A program made the position numbers and the translations under genes. From Pictodentalium vernedei (Eukaryota; Mollusca; Scaphopoda; Dentaliida; Dentaliidae), in assembly GCA_031216915.1 (NCBI GenBank), contig CM062295.1, forward strand, positions 184,216,927 through 184,280,926: DNA of 64,000 bases, given 5' to 3'. Numbering within the stretch: position 1 is the stretch's first letter; each line of letters starts with the position of its first letter. Under the pieces are notes generated by a model. The model was not told the DNA's origin and ran no database searches. It was given only the letters and a program-made list of their open reading frames with translations. Of this stretch, positions 33,839-47,001 are shown in pieces.

Positions 33839-34815
33839 AGCTTATCTTGACAAAGTCAAGTTAACAAAGTCAAGTTAAGCTATTGCTACCACGTGTGCGG
33901 AAGTCTGTTAGTCTGTCATGTTCACATTTTCTTTAGCACAGGCTATACCCAGTAGTTCTTGTCCGTTCATCACAAAATGTCATATGCAGGTTCGATGTCA
34001 TGTCTAGATTTTAGCATCCCCTTTTGGTCATGATCGGTTAACCGTGACAGGTATGCCACCCTTTAGCACAGTCTACAAGTCATACTTATGAAGGGATCAT
34101 TGTAACTTGGTAGGATAACTCCGTATAAGGTCTAGATGAGAACGTCCCCTTTTGGTCGGATTCAGGCAACCGTGACTGCCACAGGTGCACATTACTTTGA
34201 TTCCTTTAGCACAGTTTACAGCTTGCATTTATGAAGGGATTTCATTGCAAACTCAGTAAAATGTCCAGATGAGAATGTCCTATTTTGGCTGTGATTGATC
34301 AGCCATGATGGTCGCACAGGCATGTGACCTAGATTTCTTTAGCACAGTCGGCAGTTCATATTTATGAAGTGTTTTCATTGTAACTTGGAAGGATAACTCG
34401 GTATGATGTCGAGATGAGACTCATATTTCGGTCATGATCGGTCAACAGTGCCTGCCAAACTGTCACATGACCTAGATTCCTTTATCAAAGTCTACGAGTT
34501 GTATTTATGAAGGGATTTTACTGTAATTTGGTAGGATGACTTGTTTTGGAATGATTTTACTGTAACTTGGTAACTTTGGTTGACATACATTAACTGTGAG
34601 GGCCACATTAACCCAGGCCTCAGTTCTTTAATACAGTTTACACCTCGAATTATTCTTATTGAAAACATAGCATATAGGGAACAGAAATTAACATATTCTC
34701 AATTATCAAAATTCTTGTCTTATTTCATAATCCTTTCATGAACATTGAACATTATCCTTTTTATCAAACACAACACACAGACAAGTTAAGCTACAGTGTC
34801 ATTGACACTTTCATT
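33839..34815 (+). repeat. foldback/array element A, copy 4
   Basis: The start is AGCTTATCTTGACAAAGTCA, with the GACAAAGTCAAGTTAA block doubled. The end is TTAAGCTACAGTGTCATTGA, CACTTTCATT at 34815. It contains about four divergent 144-bp monomers. Confidence 0.75.
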
Positions 34816-34910
34816 CTACAGTACCACATATTAGTTTGTGTTACCCAATTCAGTAACATGATAACACATGGGATACCGGTACCTAAAAATATTTTAATTT
34901 TCTACCGGAG
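34816..34910. repeat. direct duplicate flanking element A copy 4, right
   Basis: It begins exactly at the 3' end of element A copy 4 with CTACAGTACCACATATTAGT and matches 33666-33771. Confidence 0.85.
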
Positions 34911-35021
34911 TAGAAACAACTTCAAAGTAACAGTATGTGGACAGTCAAAAGTTAGCAAAAATGTCCAGGCCCTTGAGAGTTAAGATGGAGTACCTGCACT
35001 CCAGTTAAAAAAGAAATATAA

Positions 35022-36168
35022 GGCCATAGAAAGTTGATTGTCTGTTTCTCAGGCCATTTTTTTCCCAAAAAGCATGCGCACGGGCGGGCGTTTTTTTTTT
35101 TTTATTTTCTCCCCGAGAGGTTGTTTGTGGTAATTTGACGCCCACCCAAACGCCTGATGGACCATGCAAAATTTCGCAACTATATTGGTTATTCACCATA
35201 GGGGTGTTGGGTCGTAAATGAAGTGGGGTTTGAATGTTTGTTTTTTCAGTGAAACATGAATATTATAACACAGGACAAAAGTCACGAAACGCCTCGTGGG
35301 TGAAACGTCTCTGGTTGAAACGTCTCTGGGACAAATCAAATGTCGAAGTGCCAACTTTCAGAGATTTATTTTACCAAAAAAAAAAAAAATCCTTTCACAA
35401 CCTGCCTAATAAAATCGCAAATCGCAATTTTTCCCCATTATATTAAAAATTATCACAACCCATTTGAACGGGCAGTTCATCCATAAATCATATTTTTTTT
35501 AAAATCTGAAAATGAAAATACAAAACGAACGTTTGCGTGTTTTTATTAACCAATTCGACCGCACATACCTGCCTATATGCGATTTATTTTCAACTATGAC
35601 TGTTACTTTTATATCAAGCAACGGTTACTATTAGTTATCCAATTATCCTGCATCTCAAATGCATTTATTCAAATTAACTGAGAAACTCGTAACGGTTTCA
35701 AATAACAGTACACAAATTCCCAATGACGGCCATTTACAATACAAATGTTACTAAAAATAAATGCCAGGAGACTGTGTTCCATTCAACATAGCACCTGACT
35801 TTGCAGACTTTCTGAGGGTTGGTGCGAATCAAACAGGGTGCAAATCGACCATTCCCCTTTGTGACTGTTTGTTGTCAGACTGAAAGACACCTTCCTTCTT
35901 GCTGTCATTATGACTTACCTTTTGCAGAATAAAACACTTTCTGTCGTGAATATTGCTAAAACCCACCCACTTTATTAAGGTTTGATGTAGAAAAAGCTTG
36001 AAGTGTGTTAATTTAAAATTTGCGAACGCATCGATATGGATTTACCGAAATGAGCACAATATCTCAAACTTTTTTTGAAGATTTTTTGGTGTCATAAAAA
36101 GGTTGCATGCGCACCAAAAATGACCATGCGTGTGGGCCTGAGAAACAGAGGTTCTTTTTTTTATGGCC
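35022..36168. mobile_element. TA-target DNA element R with GGCC termini
   Basis: The left end is GGCCATAGAAAGTTGATTGT, CTGTTTCTCAGGCC. The right end, inverted, is GGCCATAAAAAAAAGAACCT, CTGTTTCTCAGGCCC. Inner text GCATGCGCACGGGC also has an inverted partner (GCATGCGCACCAAAAATG region). TATA precedes and TAAAATA follows. No transposase is visible. It shares TIRs with the 5.6-kb element at 14894. Confidence 0.75.
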
Positions 36169-36389
36169 TAAAATACAATCTGCAGAACAAAACAGACAAG
36201 ATGTTTGCAAAACAAATAACAAATAGACACTATTTTAATCTTGCTTTGTTGAAAATATGCCATTAAAAATACATTATCAAAAACATTATCAATGGAATGT
36301 TTTAAAGTTTCACCATTTCATACAAATTTTGGAAGATACAGTAGAATCCTCTTAATTGGATATCCATTTTGCCAGTGAAAAATATTCAA

Positions 36390-36617
36390 TTAACCCTTTA
36401 CCCAATGCAGACGATATCAAAATTTATTTTTTCAAATATAATTTTTTCAAATTTTTCAAAAAATTTCAACAAAACTATATCGTGACCCCTCGAGCTCGTT
36501 CCAACGAGGGGTCACATGATATGGTTTTGTTGAAATGTTTTAAAAAATATTTTTTTCAACTGCTGAATTCGCATTTTACGCAGGCGGATGCGGGCGATTC
36601 TTTGGGTAAAGGGCTAA
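36390..36617. mobile_element. piggyBac-like MITE H, copy 4 (best preserved)
   Basis: A 228-bp element. The left end is TTAACCCTTTACCCAATGCA and the right end, inverted, TTAGCCCTTTACCCAAAGAA, so the target is TTAA with one change. The core hairpin is GACCCCTCGAGCTCGTTCCA / CGAGGGGTC. It shares ends and core with the copies at 21485 and 63609. Confidence 0.8.
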
Positions 36618-36675
36618 CAGAAGTATACAATTAACAGGGATTTGGTCAGTTTCCTGTGTGCTGGGGGTAAACTGA

Positions 36676-36752
36676 GCATTTATTTATTCTATTATATCTG
36701 GTTTGACAGAGCTCATAGAGCTCTGTCAAACAAGATATAATAGAATAAATGC
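36676..36752. repeat. foldback hairpin
   Basis: The arms GCATTTATTTATTCTATTAT, ATCTGGTTTGACAGAGCT and AGCTCTGTCAAACAAGATAT, AATAGAATAAATGC are near-exact reverse complements with a small centre. It lies within the pogo-like MITE. Confidence 0.85.
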
Positions 36753-36996
36753 CTGTACTGAATGTAGTGAGGCCAAAAATCTTGATATATAAGGGGAATT
36801 TGGAGCTTGTCACAGTAACTTTTTCGACATATTACAAAAATTTATATACAATTAACAGGAGTTTACTCTACAACCCATATGCAATTAACAGATCAAATTT
36901 GTACTGAAGGTATGGTAAATGGTTTTGTTTGAAAATGATATTCAGTTAACAGGGATATACAATTAAGAGATATCCAAGAAAGTGAGCTCCACTGTA

Positions 36997-37432
36997 CTTC
37001 AATAAAGGGGGTTCAATTTCAGTGAGGGATAGCGTGAGAACCAAAACTCTTTGTCTCTTATTGATCTGTGGTAATCGGTGAAGGCTGCTTTGAGTATCTC
37101 AATTCCAGGCACCTCAGTAACTCTCTGGTGTCGGGCAGTTTGTAGATTGCAAGTACTTGACTGATTTTGATTTGAGATGGACAGAATTGGTATTTGGGGT
37201 TTGGAATTTGGGTATTTGTTACGGTATTTATAGGGGGTATACCATGTTATGGTTTTGGTTCGGTATTTGGGATCTGTCTTGTCCGCGTTTTGCTGATAGT
37301 ACCAAAAGGGAATTCACACCAGAAAAATACCGAATAAGTTGTTCATGTATCATTGTATGACAGTGCCACTGCCAATGAGCTCAACGTTTGCATTCTTTTG
37401 CCAACACAAATAATATCTACAGTTATTCATGG
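36997..37432. other. intron sequence without recognised elements
   Basis: No known repeat is seen. A short direct-repeat region around 37190-37280 has TATTTGGG / GGGTATTTG words of low complexity. Confidence 0.45.
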
Positions 37433-37655
37433 AGACACGGTGGCACAGTATACTAAGGCGTATCTCACGTAGATCGTGCACTTGTCTTCAACCAATGCTA
37501 ACCCTGCTTATGTGGAGTTAGTATGTTGGGGATTCTGACAGTTACTGTCTGCAGCTCTGTGGTTCGCTGTGTAATCCAGCCTCCTCCACCCATAAAACTG
37601 CCTGACACGAGGTGATCCTGGCTTTTGAAAATGTTGAAACCCCAATAAAAGAAAA
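37433..37655 (+). mobile_element. SINE, internally deleted
   Basis: GAGACACGGTGGCACAGTAT keeps part of the tRNA-like head, then the text jumps to ACTAAGGCGTATCTCACGTA in the body. Further text includes CAACCAATGCTAACCCTGCT and CTGCCTGACACGAGGTGATC, ending AACCCCAATAAAAGAAAAAA. The B-box region is deleted. Confidence 0.75.
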
Positions 37656-37696
37656 AAAAGTCTACAGTAATTTTGTAAATTGTTCCAAACACACCT

Positions 37697-37930
37697 TTAC
37701 CTTTAAAGGCCTATTTCAGGCATTTGCAGTCTCAGAGCATGTGCCCTTAACATGCCATCATTAGGAGGTCTTGCTGATAGAGAAATCACCTGGGCAGTGA
37801 TTTCTTGTCAAAGTCTTGGCTGCCTTAACAGACTTCGACTAGAAATCACTGCTAAGCATCTGATATGAATAGGTTGTAGTCTTCAGGGAAATCAGGACAA
37901 GTGCCCAGACCCTTCAGCGTTATCTGAAAA
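37697..37930 (+). repeat. dispersed repeat K, copy 2
   Basis: It matches 445-680 in order over about 230 bp, including TAGAAATCACTGCTAAGC and ATCAGGACAAGTGCCCAGAC. Confidence 0.55.
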
Positions 37931-38235
37931 GAAAATTACTGCAACTGCTATCAGGCCCCAACAAGGTCTTATAAATAGAATAAAATTTAAAATTTAAGTT
38001 CAGAAGGTTTAGATATTCAGTGATTGGTTAGGTTTCATTTATCGGTATCCTCCATGATATTGGTTTCAGTTTGCTTATTCAGTATATTGCCCATCTCGAG
38101 TTTTGATCATCCTGGTGGCACCCCTGTCCCCCAAAAGACACCTCAATTTCCATAGCTTAAACCCTGGTTGTACATCTGGATTGACTCAAATACATCTTAC
38201 CCATGTCTTGTCATCTTTTGTAGAACGCTGTATGA

Positions 38236-39309
<1,074 letters not shown>

Positions 39310-39673
39310 AGCTCAACTTGACAAAGTCAAGCTGAGCTATTGCCATCACTTCTCATCCGTTGGCATACGTACGTACGTTAGTATGTTAGTACGTACGTCC
39401 ACAATTTCCTTTGGCACAGCTCACAGGTCGCATTTATGATCAGATCACTTTGGAATTTGGTATGCTTGTTTGGGATGACCTCTAGATGGAAGCTATCGAT
39501 TTTCTTCAATTTCCGTCAAAAAATGTTGCCACGGTCAACGTTCTTAGAACTTAGTTTAGTCAGACCACAATATTTCCCTTTGGCACACCCTACAGGGCAC
39601 ATTTATGCTTGGATTGCTTTGAAACCTGGTATGCTTATTTGGGGTGACCTCTAGATGGGAGCTATCGATTTTT
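39310..39673 (+). repeat. foldback/array element J
   Basis: The start is AGCTCAACTTGACAAAGTCA, AGCTGAGCTATTGCC, nearly the A-element start. A CGTACGTACGTTAGTATG tract follows in place of (GTCC)n. Units have CTTTGGAATTTGGTATGCTT and GATGACCTCTAGATGGAAGC, repeated about 165 bp apart. The 3' end is replaced by the G element starting at 39674. Confidence 0.7.
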
Positions 39674-41139
39674 AGCTCAACTTTGGTGAAGCCAAATTTG
39701 AGCTTATGCCATGGACAGTCGTCCGTCTGTCCATCAACAATTCAATACGGCTCGGGCTAGAGGGCGTATTTATGAAACGATCTTTACGAAACTTCTTGGG
39801 TACCTTTGTTATGACTGTAACGAGTGTTTTTAGGTCCGAACCGAAATTCAAGTTGGCCGCTGGCAGCCATTTTGTACAGACTTAGGTGAAATCAGATTTT
39901 TGCGCAGAACTTCCACCATATGAAAGCACTGATTTGAATAATTTTTTGTATGAATGTTTAGTACCATGGGATACATCACATATAATACGGGTTTTTTTCT
40001 CGTACGTAAATTATGCAAATTAGACTAACTTTGATGTATTTAGTGTTACTTTCAGCACTGTAAGTGCAAATGCCAATACGGCTCGGGCTAGAGGCCGAAT
40101 TTATGAACCGATCTTTACAAAACTTCTTGGGTACCTTTGGTATCACCGTGGGACGAGAACAAGTGTTTTTGGGTGCGGTCCGAATTTCAAGATGGCCGAT
40201 GGCAGCCATTTTGTTTAAAATTAGGTGCAATCAGATTTTTACGCAGACCTTCCATATGAAAGCGCTGATTTGAAAAATTTTTGTGTGAATGTTCAGTACC
40301 ATGGGATACATCACATATAACACAGGTTTTTCTCTCGTGCAGAAATTATGCAAATTAGATGAACTTTTTTTTCAGTGCTACTTACACACAGTAAGTACAC
40401 ATGTCAATACGGCTCGGGCTAGAGGCCGTATTTATAAACTGATCTTTACGAAACTTCTTGGGTACCTTTGTTATCACCGTGGGATGAGAAGGAGTGTTTT
40501 TGGGTGTGGTCCGAAATTCAAGATGGCCACCACAGCCATTTTGTACCAAAATTAGTGCAGTCAGTCTTTTGTACAGAACTTCTGTATGAAAGTTCTGATT
40601 TGAATAAATTTTTGTATGAATGTTTAGTAAAATGGAATACATCACATACAGTATGGGTTTTTTTTCTCGTACAGAAATTATGCACATTAGATGAACTTTG
40701 ATTTTTTCAGTGCTACTTGCACACAGTAAGTGCACATGTCAATACGGCTCGGGCTAGAGGCTGTATTTATGAACCGATCTTCACGAAACTTCTTGGGTAC
40801 CTTTGTTATCACCTTGGGACGAGAACTAGTGTTTCTGAGTGCGGTCCAAAATTCAAGATGGCTGCTGTTGATAAGCATTCATTTCTTTGAAAAAAGTTGC
40901 CATTTACAATTACCTCTGAACATACTGCATTTGTGTATCAACATTCGTCCTTCAGCCTGTCTTACAGTTTACATTTAAAAATGCATGGATTACTCTGACG
41001 TAGTGCACACACGATGCTGTTATGTTGAAATTTCATCAAATAACATTGGCACCAATGTTGTTCAATTTTGCAATTTCATTTATAACTTACCAAGTTCAAG
41101 TTTGTCAAGTTGAGCTACAGTGTCATTGACACTTTCATT
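39674..41139 (+). repeat. foldback/array element G, copy 2
   Basis: The start is AGCTCAACTTTGGTGAAGCC, AAATTTGAGCT and the end is TCAAGTTGAGCTACAGTGTC, ATTGACACTTTCATT. It contains at least four monomers with AACTTCTTGGGTACCTTTG and CAAGATGGCC...CAGCCATTTTG, near 39750, 40080, 40410 and 40740. The last 250 bp before the 3' end differ from copy 1. Confidence 0.8.
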
Positions 41140-42782
41140 CAAAATGCAAACCCTGATTGTTGTTCAACAATAATTTAGAATCCATTCAAGGCTAATTTTT
41201 ATTGAAAACCGATCACCATAAACATTCAGATGAGAAATACATGCTCCATGCACCTTACAGCACTGACATTCAGCACTGACCGTCGAGTTTAGTTTTAATT
41301 CTTTGCAATCAGCATACTCAGTTATATTACGAAGTAAGGTAATATGAAATGCATAAACCCGCATATTATCTTGTTGGATAGACATTGCCGTACATCAAAT
41401 CTGTATTGGATCAACTTTTTTGTTGGGACAGTAGAACCTGTCTTGAGAGACCGCCCTTTGGGCCACACAAAAGTGGTCTCTCATAACAGGTTTTCTCAAG
41501 TCAGTGAATAACCAACCACAAAATTCAGAAATGGAGAAGAATGAATTTTTGTAATTACTTTGTAGTTCTTTTTTAGCTCAACTTTGGCGAAGCCAAATTT
41601 GAGCTTTTGTCATGGCCCGTCGTCCGTCTGTCCGTATGTCAACAATTGGATACAGCTCGGGCTAGAGGCTGTATTTATGAACTGATCTTTACGAAACTCC
41701 TTGGGTACCTTTGTTATGACCGTGGGACGAGAACGAGTGTTTTTGGGTACGGTCCAAAATTCAAGATGGTCGCCAGCTGCCATTTTGTACCGACGATGCA
41801 GAAATCTGTTTTTTGTACAGAACTTCCATATGAAAGCTCTGATTTGAATAATTTTTTGTATGAATGTTTCGTACCATGGGATACATCACATATAATACAG
41901 GTTTTTTTCTCGTGCGTAAATTGTGCAAATTCGACTAATTTTGATGTTTTTTGTTGTTACTTTCAGCACTGTAAGTGCAAATGCCAATACGGCTCGGGCT
42001 AGAGGCCGTATTTATAAACCGATCTTTACGAAACTTCTTGGGTACCTTTGGTATCACCGTGGGACGAGAACGAGTGTTTTTGGGTCCGGTCCGGTCCGAA
42101 ATTCAAGATGGCCGATGGCAGCCATTTTGTACAAAATTAGGTGCAGTCAGATTTTTGCACAGAACTTCCATATGAAAGCGCTGATTTGAATAATTTTTTG
42201 TGTGAATGTTTAGTACCATGGGATACATCACATATAATACGGGTTTTTTTCTCGTTCAGAAATTATGCAAATTAGATGAACTTTGATTTTTTCAGTGCTA
42301 CTTACACACAGTAAGTACACGGGCTAGAGTCTGTATTTATGAACTGATCTTCACGAAATGTCTTCAGGCATTCCGCCGGGCAGTTTTTCGGTCCGGTAAA
42401 CGGACCCATTCCCCCAAAATCAAGCAGCAATTTTTCCCCCAGAAGTTGAGTTTTTTCCTCTATACGTTTTTCTTAAATGTATTCAATAAAGTTGAAATCG
42501 TATACAAAAGTCATTCTCTAGGCTAGTATCAGCACTACTATTGAATCCTCAAGAAGCAGAGGGATGTGTTTATTATTTGCCGGGATCGTAACTTCGACTA
42601 CCGGTATTTATAGAACGCAAGATATTCCCAAAGTTCGGCAAAATCGTGGTGACCTCACGTCACCATAGACGAATATATCAGCCAATCGGTGCTCTTTTTA
42701 TTTATATCTCCTGAAGACATTTCCTGCGGCGTGTGTGAATGTATTTTACTTTGGCAGATCAGTACGATTGAAAATTACTAAT

Positions 42783-45350
42783 ATGTCACATAAGGAGGGG
42801 CATTATGTGAAGAAATTAAAATCGACAGATGCTAAAGGGTCGCACAAAATCCATGATTTTTTTAAACATCCGTCCTCCATTCAAGATAATCAATTTAAAG
42901 CTGTCGAAACTACGCCTGTTGCTGAATCTTCACACGAAAATGAATTTGTACCGGCCGTGACAAGTAGTACTTTTTCTGGTAGTTCGACTTCAGAAAAACG
43001 GTCTGCTGAAGTTGCTTTCATCGGAGAACGTTCGGAATCAACATCTTTATCGCGATCAGATACTGTCAATGTTAGCCATATTTCTGCGAAAACCCATGAA
43101 AGTCCATTAGAGCGTCCTCAGTCTGATTTCACAATATCAACACCAAATTTTGCATGTCCTAACGTAAATATTAGGAAAATGAAAGCATTTCAAGATTCAT
43201 ATCCCTGGGCCACATTTAATTTTCGAAAATCGGGTTGGATGTGCAGTTATTGTTCAATGTTTTCAAGGAAAACAAACTATCACTGGATTGACATAGGTGT
43301 GGAGTTAGGGGATCATCCTACACGGCAATTTCAAAAACATGAAATTTCCAATGAACATAAGAAAAATTTGGAGTTTTATACTAACTATAGAACGTCCGAA
43401 AGTATAGGGTCAGTTGCTGAGAAAATAGTTTCGGCTCACGGGAAGGCAAAGAGTGAAAATCGTCAAAAAGTAAAAAAAATATTGAAAACACTTGTTTTTG
43501 CAATTGGCAAAAAATGGGCACATATTTACAACCTCAAAGACTTACTTTCTTTCATTCAAGAAACATTTGACTGCGATTTGAGTTTTAGTCAATGTGGCGT
43601 ATCTTATACGTCAAATCAGTCCATTGATGAAATGCTAAAATGTATTGGGGGGTACATTCAAGAACAAGAACACCTCGAATGGGAACAGGAAAAACTGTTT
43701 ACTCTTTTAGCTGATGAAAGTACGGACGCGGCAAATATTCAGCAATTTGTTATCCTTGGTCGCTGGATTTCAGGTGACAAAGTCGTCGAAAGATTAATAG
43801 CTGTTAAGCAATTGCAGAAAACGGACGCTGGGACTTTGACGGATGTAATTTGCAATGCTTTGACTGAAAAACAAATTGATATTGAGCAAGTTCGTTTTGT
43901 AGCTTTGGACGGTACAAACGCGATGTCGGGGGAAAGGACGGGACTTCAGCGTAGAATCAGGCATCTGTCGCCGTTTTCAATATACATAAACTGTCGATGT
44001 CACAGACTGGCCCTGACATTTGTTCATTTACTTCCGAAATATGAGGGATTTAAATATGTTGATACCACATTGATGTCGCTATGGGAACTCTTTCGCAAAA
44101 GTCCCCAGAAACTTTCAATCCTAAAAACTGCCCAGGAAACTGTCGGTGTAAAAGTTCTTGGTACTATTATGCCATCAACAACTCGATGGCTGTCGCACAG
44201 GGACTGTTGCCTACGCATATTTGACAGATACGAATCATTTTTAGATGCATTAGATACAATTTATCAGGAAAAAAAGGACCCCGAAGCCCTTGGTTTGAAG
44301 CTACACATGTCGGAAGCAAAATTTGTGCACTGGCTTTTATTTTTGTGTGACGTTCTTAAAGTCACAGGTCGACTGAATGAGTCCCTACAAACTCAGGACC
44401 TGAATTTCACCGCGATTCCGATATTTACAGAGGATGCTATAGACCAGCTTACGAAAATCGCAGAACAGTTGGAAAAGTTCCCAGAACATCTGGAATCGGA
44501 CACTTGTTTGATAACCCATTATTGCAGAAGGGAGGAATTTTTGGGATTGGCTATCGAACGGCATGCATTGGCTAGGCGACTAAGGACAGGCACAGGAAGC
44601 AACTCTGATGAATATTTGCGCACAAATTTCATCCAAAAATGCGCCTTGCCATTCATTGCTGACCTTAAGACCGAAATCAATAATGCATTTGAACGATCAG
44701 AACTTTTGACGGCACTTTCCGTTTTCGATCCCCGAAACATGCCATCTGAAGTGACCAAGCAACAGACATATGGGAGTCACGAAATCAAATTCATAGCCGA
44801 TATTTATGGTACTAGTTGTGAAGATACCTTTCAGGGCCACACAACTCAAGTAGGATCTGACATAGATAAAACAGCGCTATTGTGTGAATGGCCACGTTTC
44901 ATTAAACTTGTCTCTAGACTAAAAACTGAATACAGGGTCAGAATTTTGCGTGAGGCTTCATCCTTGCCAACAAATACACATGTCGAAAAGGAGGCCAAAC
45001 AGAAAAAGCTACTGGAAGCTAATCGCTACAGCATTAAGAAGCTTTGTTCGGAAATGTACGCACAAGATCTACATGGACTCTTCCCGAATTGTTCCAAAGT
45101 GCTGAAAATCATTTCACTAGCACCTGTCGCAACAGCATCAGTGGAAAGATTTATTAGCCTACTGAATGACATGAAAAATGAACTTCGCACGCGTCTAACA
45201 GCTGACAATCTGGAACATTTGCTACGAATTGCGTCCTACACAAAGGAGAGAAATCTAAATGATTCTGAATATGACACAATTCTTGACAAATTTCTTAAAG
45301 TGCAGTCACGGAAAACGGGCGCCGAAACTAAGAGGAAAGTCCAATTTTGA
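42783..45350 (+). CDS. hAT transposase, ZMYM/TTF-zinc-finger type
   Basis: An intact frame of 855 codons from the chosen ATG; an in-frame ATG at 42735 would add 16 residues but lacks a family-like start. Order: a short N-terminal FF motif (KIHDFFKHPSS, residues about 20-30), a TTF-type zinc finger (SYPWATFNF, GWMCSYCSMF, FQKHEISNEH, about 135-205), a DUF4371-like region, the RNase-H-like core with LLADESTDA (about 310), ALDGTNAMSGERTGLQ (about 375) and INCRCHRLAL (about 403), and the C-terminal dimerisation segment SVERFISLLNDMKNELRTRL (about 786-806). These are the parts of ZMYM1/ZNF862-like hAT transposases. It would cut and paste the element at 42365-48337. No stop or frameshift is seen, so it may be active or recently so. 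It is intronic to TENT4. Confidence 0.92.
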   Translation: MSHKEGHYVKKLKSTDAKGSHKIHDFFKHPSSIQDNQFKAVETTPVAESSHENEFVPAVTSSTFSGSSTSEKRSAEVAFIGERSESTSLSRSDTVNVSHISAKTHESPLERPQSDFTISTPNFACPNVNIRKMKAFQDSYPWATFNFRKSGWMCSYCSMFSRKTNYHWIDIGVELGDHPTRQFQKHEISNEHKKNLEFYTNYRTSESIGSVAEKIVSAHGKAKSENRQKVKKILKTLVFAIGKKWAHIYNLKDLLSFIQETFDCDLSFSQCGVSYTSNQSIDEMLKCIGGYIQEQEHLEWEQEKLFTLLADESTDAANIQQFVILGRWISGDKVVERLIAVKQLQKTDAGTLTDVICNALTEKQIDIEQVRFVALDGTNAMSGERTGLQRRIRHLSPFSIYINCRCHRLALTFVHLLPKYEGFKYVDTTLMSLWELFRKSPQKLSILKTAQETVGVKVLGTIMPSTTRWLSHRDCCLRIFDRYESFLDALDTIYQEKKDPEALGLKLHMSEAKFVHWLLFLCDVLKVTGRLNESLQTQDLNFTAIPIFTEDAIDQLTKIAEQLEKFPEHLESDTCLITHYCRREEFLGLAIERHALARRLRTGTGSNSDEYLRTNFIQKCALPFIADLKTEINNAFERSELLTALSVFDPRNMPSEVTKQQTYGSHEIKFIADIYGTSCEDTFQGHTTQVGSDIDKTALLCEWPRFIKLVSRLKTEYRVRILREASSLPTNTHVEKEAKQKKLLEANRYSIKKLCSEMYAQDLHGLFPNCSKVLKIISLAPVATASVERFISLLNDMKNELRTRLTADNLEHLLRIASYTKERNLNDSEYDTILDKFLKVQSRKTGAETKRKVQF

Positions 45351-46062
45351 ATTTGAACACCGTGACTCCGAGAGAAGTCAAATTTGTAATGAGAACTCTC
45401 GGGGAGACAATATTTTGACTTCTTTCAAGACTGTTCTTTTGGAAAATAAATAAAGTTAAATAATACGACTTAAGTCGATGTTAGAGGGGCATTTTAATTG
45501 ATAAAGGGGTGCTTTAAGTTTCCATAGCAGGATAATGTCGTGACTTTCTCTCCGTTTCTCTCTAAAAAAGAAAAGTACCCCCCCCCCCCCCCCCCATGCA
45601 AGTTCCTAGCAGGTTTGTCAGTTATTCACAAGTGAGATGTTGTTTTCTAACTTTCCTTAAATTCTTTTGTTCCACCGAAATCACACAGCCACATTTCTCA
45701 TTTTGGATGTCGTTCAACAGACCCTCCCTCTTTCAGAGGTCAGAGGATGAGAGGCATTAACAAATTTGGAGCCTATGATGACATCAAGTTGATTACCGAA
45801 CTTGACATCTGATACTATCAGATGTCGAGTTTGGTAACCAAATTGATATCCTATATTTATATGAGTCACAGTCAGACGTGCTCACTATTTTTCTCGTGAC
45901 GGCAAGTTGTCAGCGGTCTCCAGGGGTTGCTCGAATTCCCTGCCCCACTCCCTCCCCGCCAACAGAACAATTTACACGGGATTATTCCGATAGGACACGA
46001 AGCCTTTCAAATCCTTCTCCACTAGCGGCGACTTGAAACAAAGTTCATATAAACTATAGTAG

Positions 46063-46288
46063 TAAGTCCTTACACGCTATCGGTAGCACTGGCAGTCAAC
46101 ACCGGAAAAACATTTTTCATAAAAAAATAAAGGTTGCTACACCTCACTGGAACGAGCGCGACACGCGCATTCCAGTGAGAGATCACAACCCATGTTTTGG
46201 TAGAACGTACATAATATCAAAAAAATTAAATGGCTATTTTCATAATAGCGCTTGGCAGTTTTTGTCTACTCGTTAGGTAAAGTGTTAA
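46063..46288. mobile_element. piggyBac-like MITE H, copy 5, within the hAT
   Basis: The left end TAAGTCCTTACACGCTATCG and the right end, inverted, TTAACACTTTACCTAACGAG. The core hairpin is CCTCACTGGAACGAGCGC / GCGCATTCCAGTGAG. TTAA is intact on the right (46285-46288). Confidence 0.6.
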
Positions 46289-46630
46289 GTGGTGAGCTAT
46301 TTACATTTTTATCCTCTATCTAGTCTTGGAGGCAGCACCCATTGAATTTCAAGGGAATCTACCCCCCCCCCCCCAAATCTTCAAGAAATGTGCACACATA
46401 TAGAGAATGCTGTTCGCTGATATCGATTGTGAAAGACTTGACTTGTTCTACTCTTCACTTGGTTTAGTTAGGCTATTAGCAATCAGTGACAGAGGCGGAT
46501 CTAGAGGGGGGGCCCGGGGGCCCACTCCCCCCCCCCCCCCATTTTTACCCCCCAAAAATGATATCTGAAGAATTTTTGTACATTTAATAGTAAATATCGC
46601 AAAGATACTTTGTGAAGGCACTCCACAACC

Positions 46631-46947
46631 CAGTCGCGTAGTCATGGGGAGCACGTATCCCCCACCCCTGGAATCCTAGTGCCCCCCCCCCCCCCCCCCG
46701 AAAAAAATGTTTTGACCAGTAGAAAGAGAGAAAGAGGGAAATAGACAAATATTCACTTTCAAAACCCACCAGAACGCGCCATTGGAGTCTAGAATTTTAA
46801 AATCTTCCTGGGGGAGAACCCCCTCCCGACCCCCGTTTAATCCTCGTGCCTTCGGTGCTCGGAACAGAGGCCTGCGGCATTTGTTAGCTATGCCCCCATA
46901 TATAACTCGCCCCCCCCCCCCCCAATTTTTTCCTGGCTATGCGCCTG
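46631..46947. mobile_element. hAT-like MITE 2 within MITE 1
   Basis: The left end is CAGTCGCGTAGTCATGGGGA and the right end, inverted, CAGGCGCATAGCCAGGAAAA. Flanking octamers CCACAACC (46623-46630) and CCATAACC (46948-46955) match at 7 of 8. Text GGGGGAGAACCCCCTCCCGA, CGTGCCTTCGGTGC resembles the 3' subterminal part of the surrounding hAT (48200-48260), so it is probably a deletion derivative of a related autonomous element. Confidence 0.85.
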
Positions 46948-47001
46948 CCATAACCACAGTCATACAGTGGCTACACCATCCCCACCCTACTCGAGCTGGG
47001 C

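Larger units (their letters stand above)
36339..36994. mobile_element. pogo/Tigger-like MITE P with nested MITEs
   Basis: The left end is CAGTAGAATCCTCTTAATTG, GATATCC. The right end, inverted, is CAGTGGAGCTC...ATCTCTTAATTGTATATCC, with a short extra segment. TA lies on both sides (36337-36338, 36995-36996). CAGTRGAAYCTC ends with a TA target are typical of pogo/Tigger-like mariner relatives. It contains a piggyBac-like MITE and a hairpin. Confidence 0.7.

Noticed and set aside
45577..46540. Long poly-C and poly-G runs as possible functional quadruplex sites
   Set aside because: They sit in transposon-derived DNA and vary freely in length. No pairing or context suggests function, and homopolymer length is uncertain.
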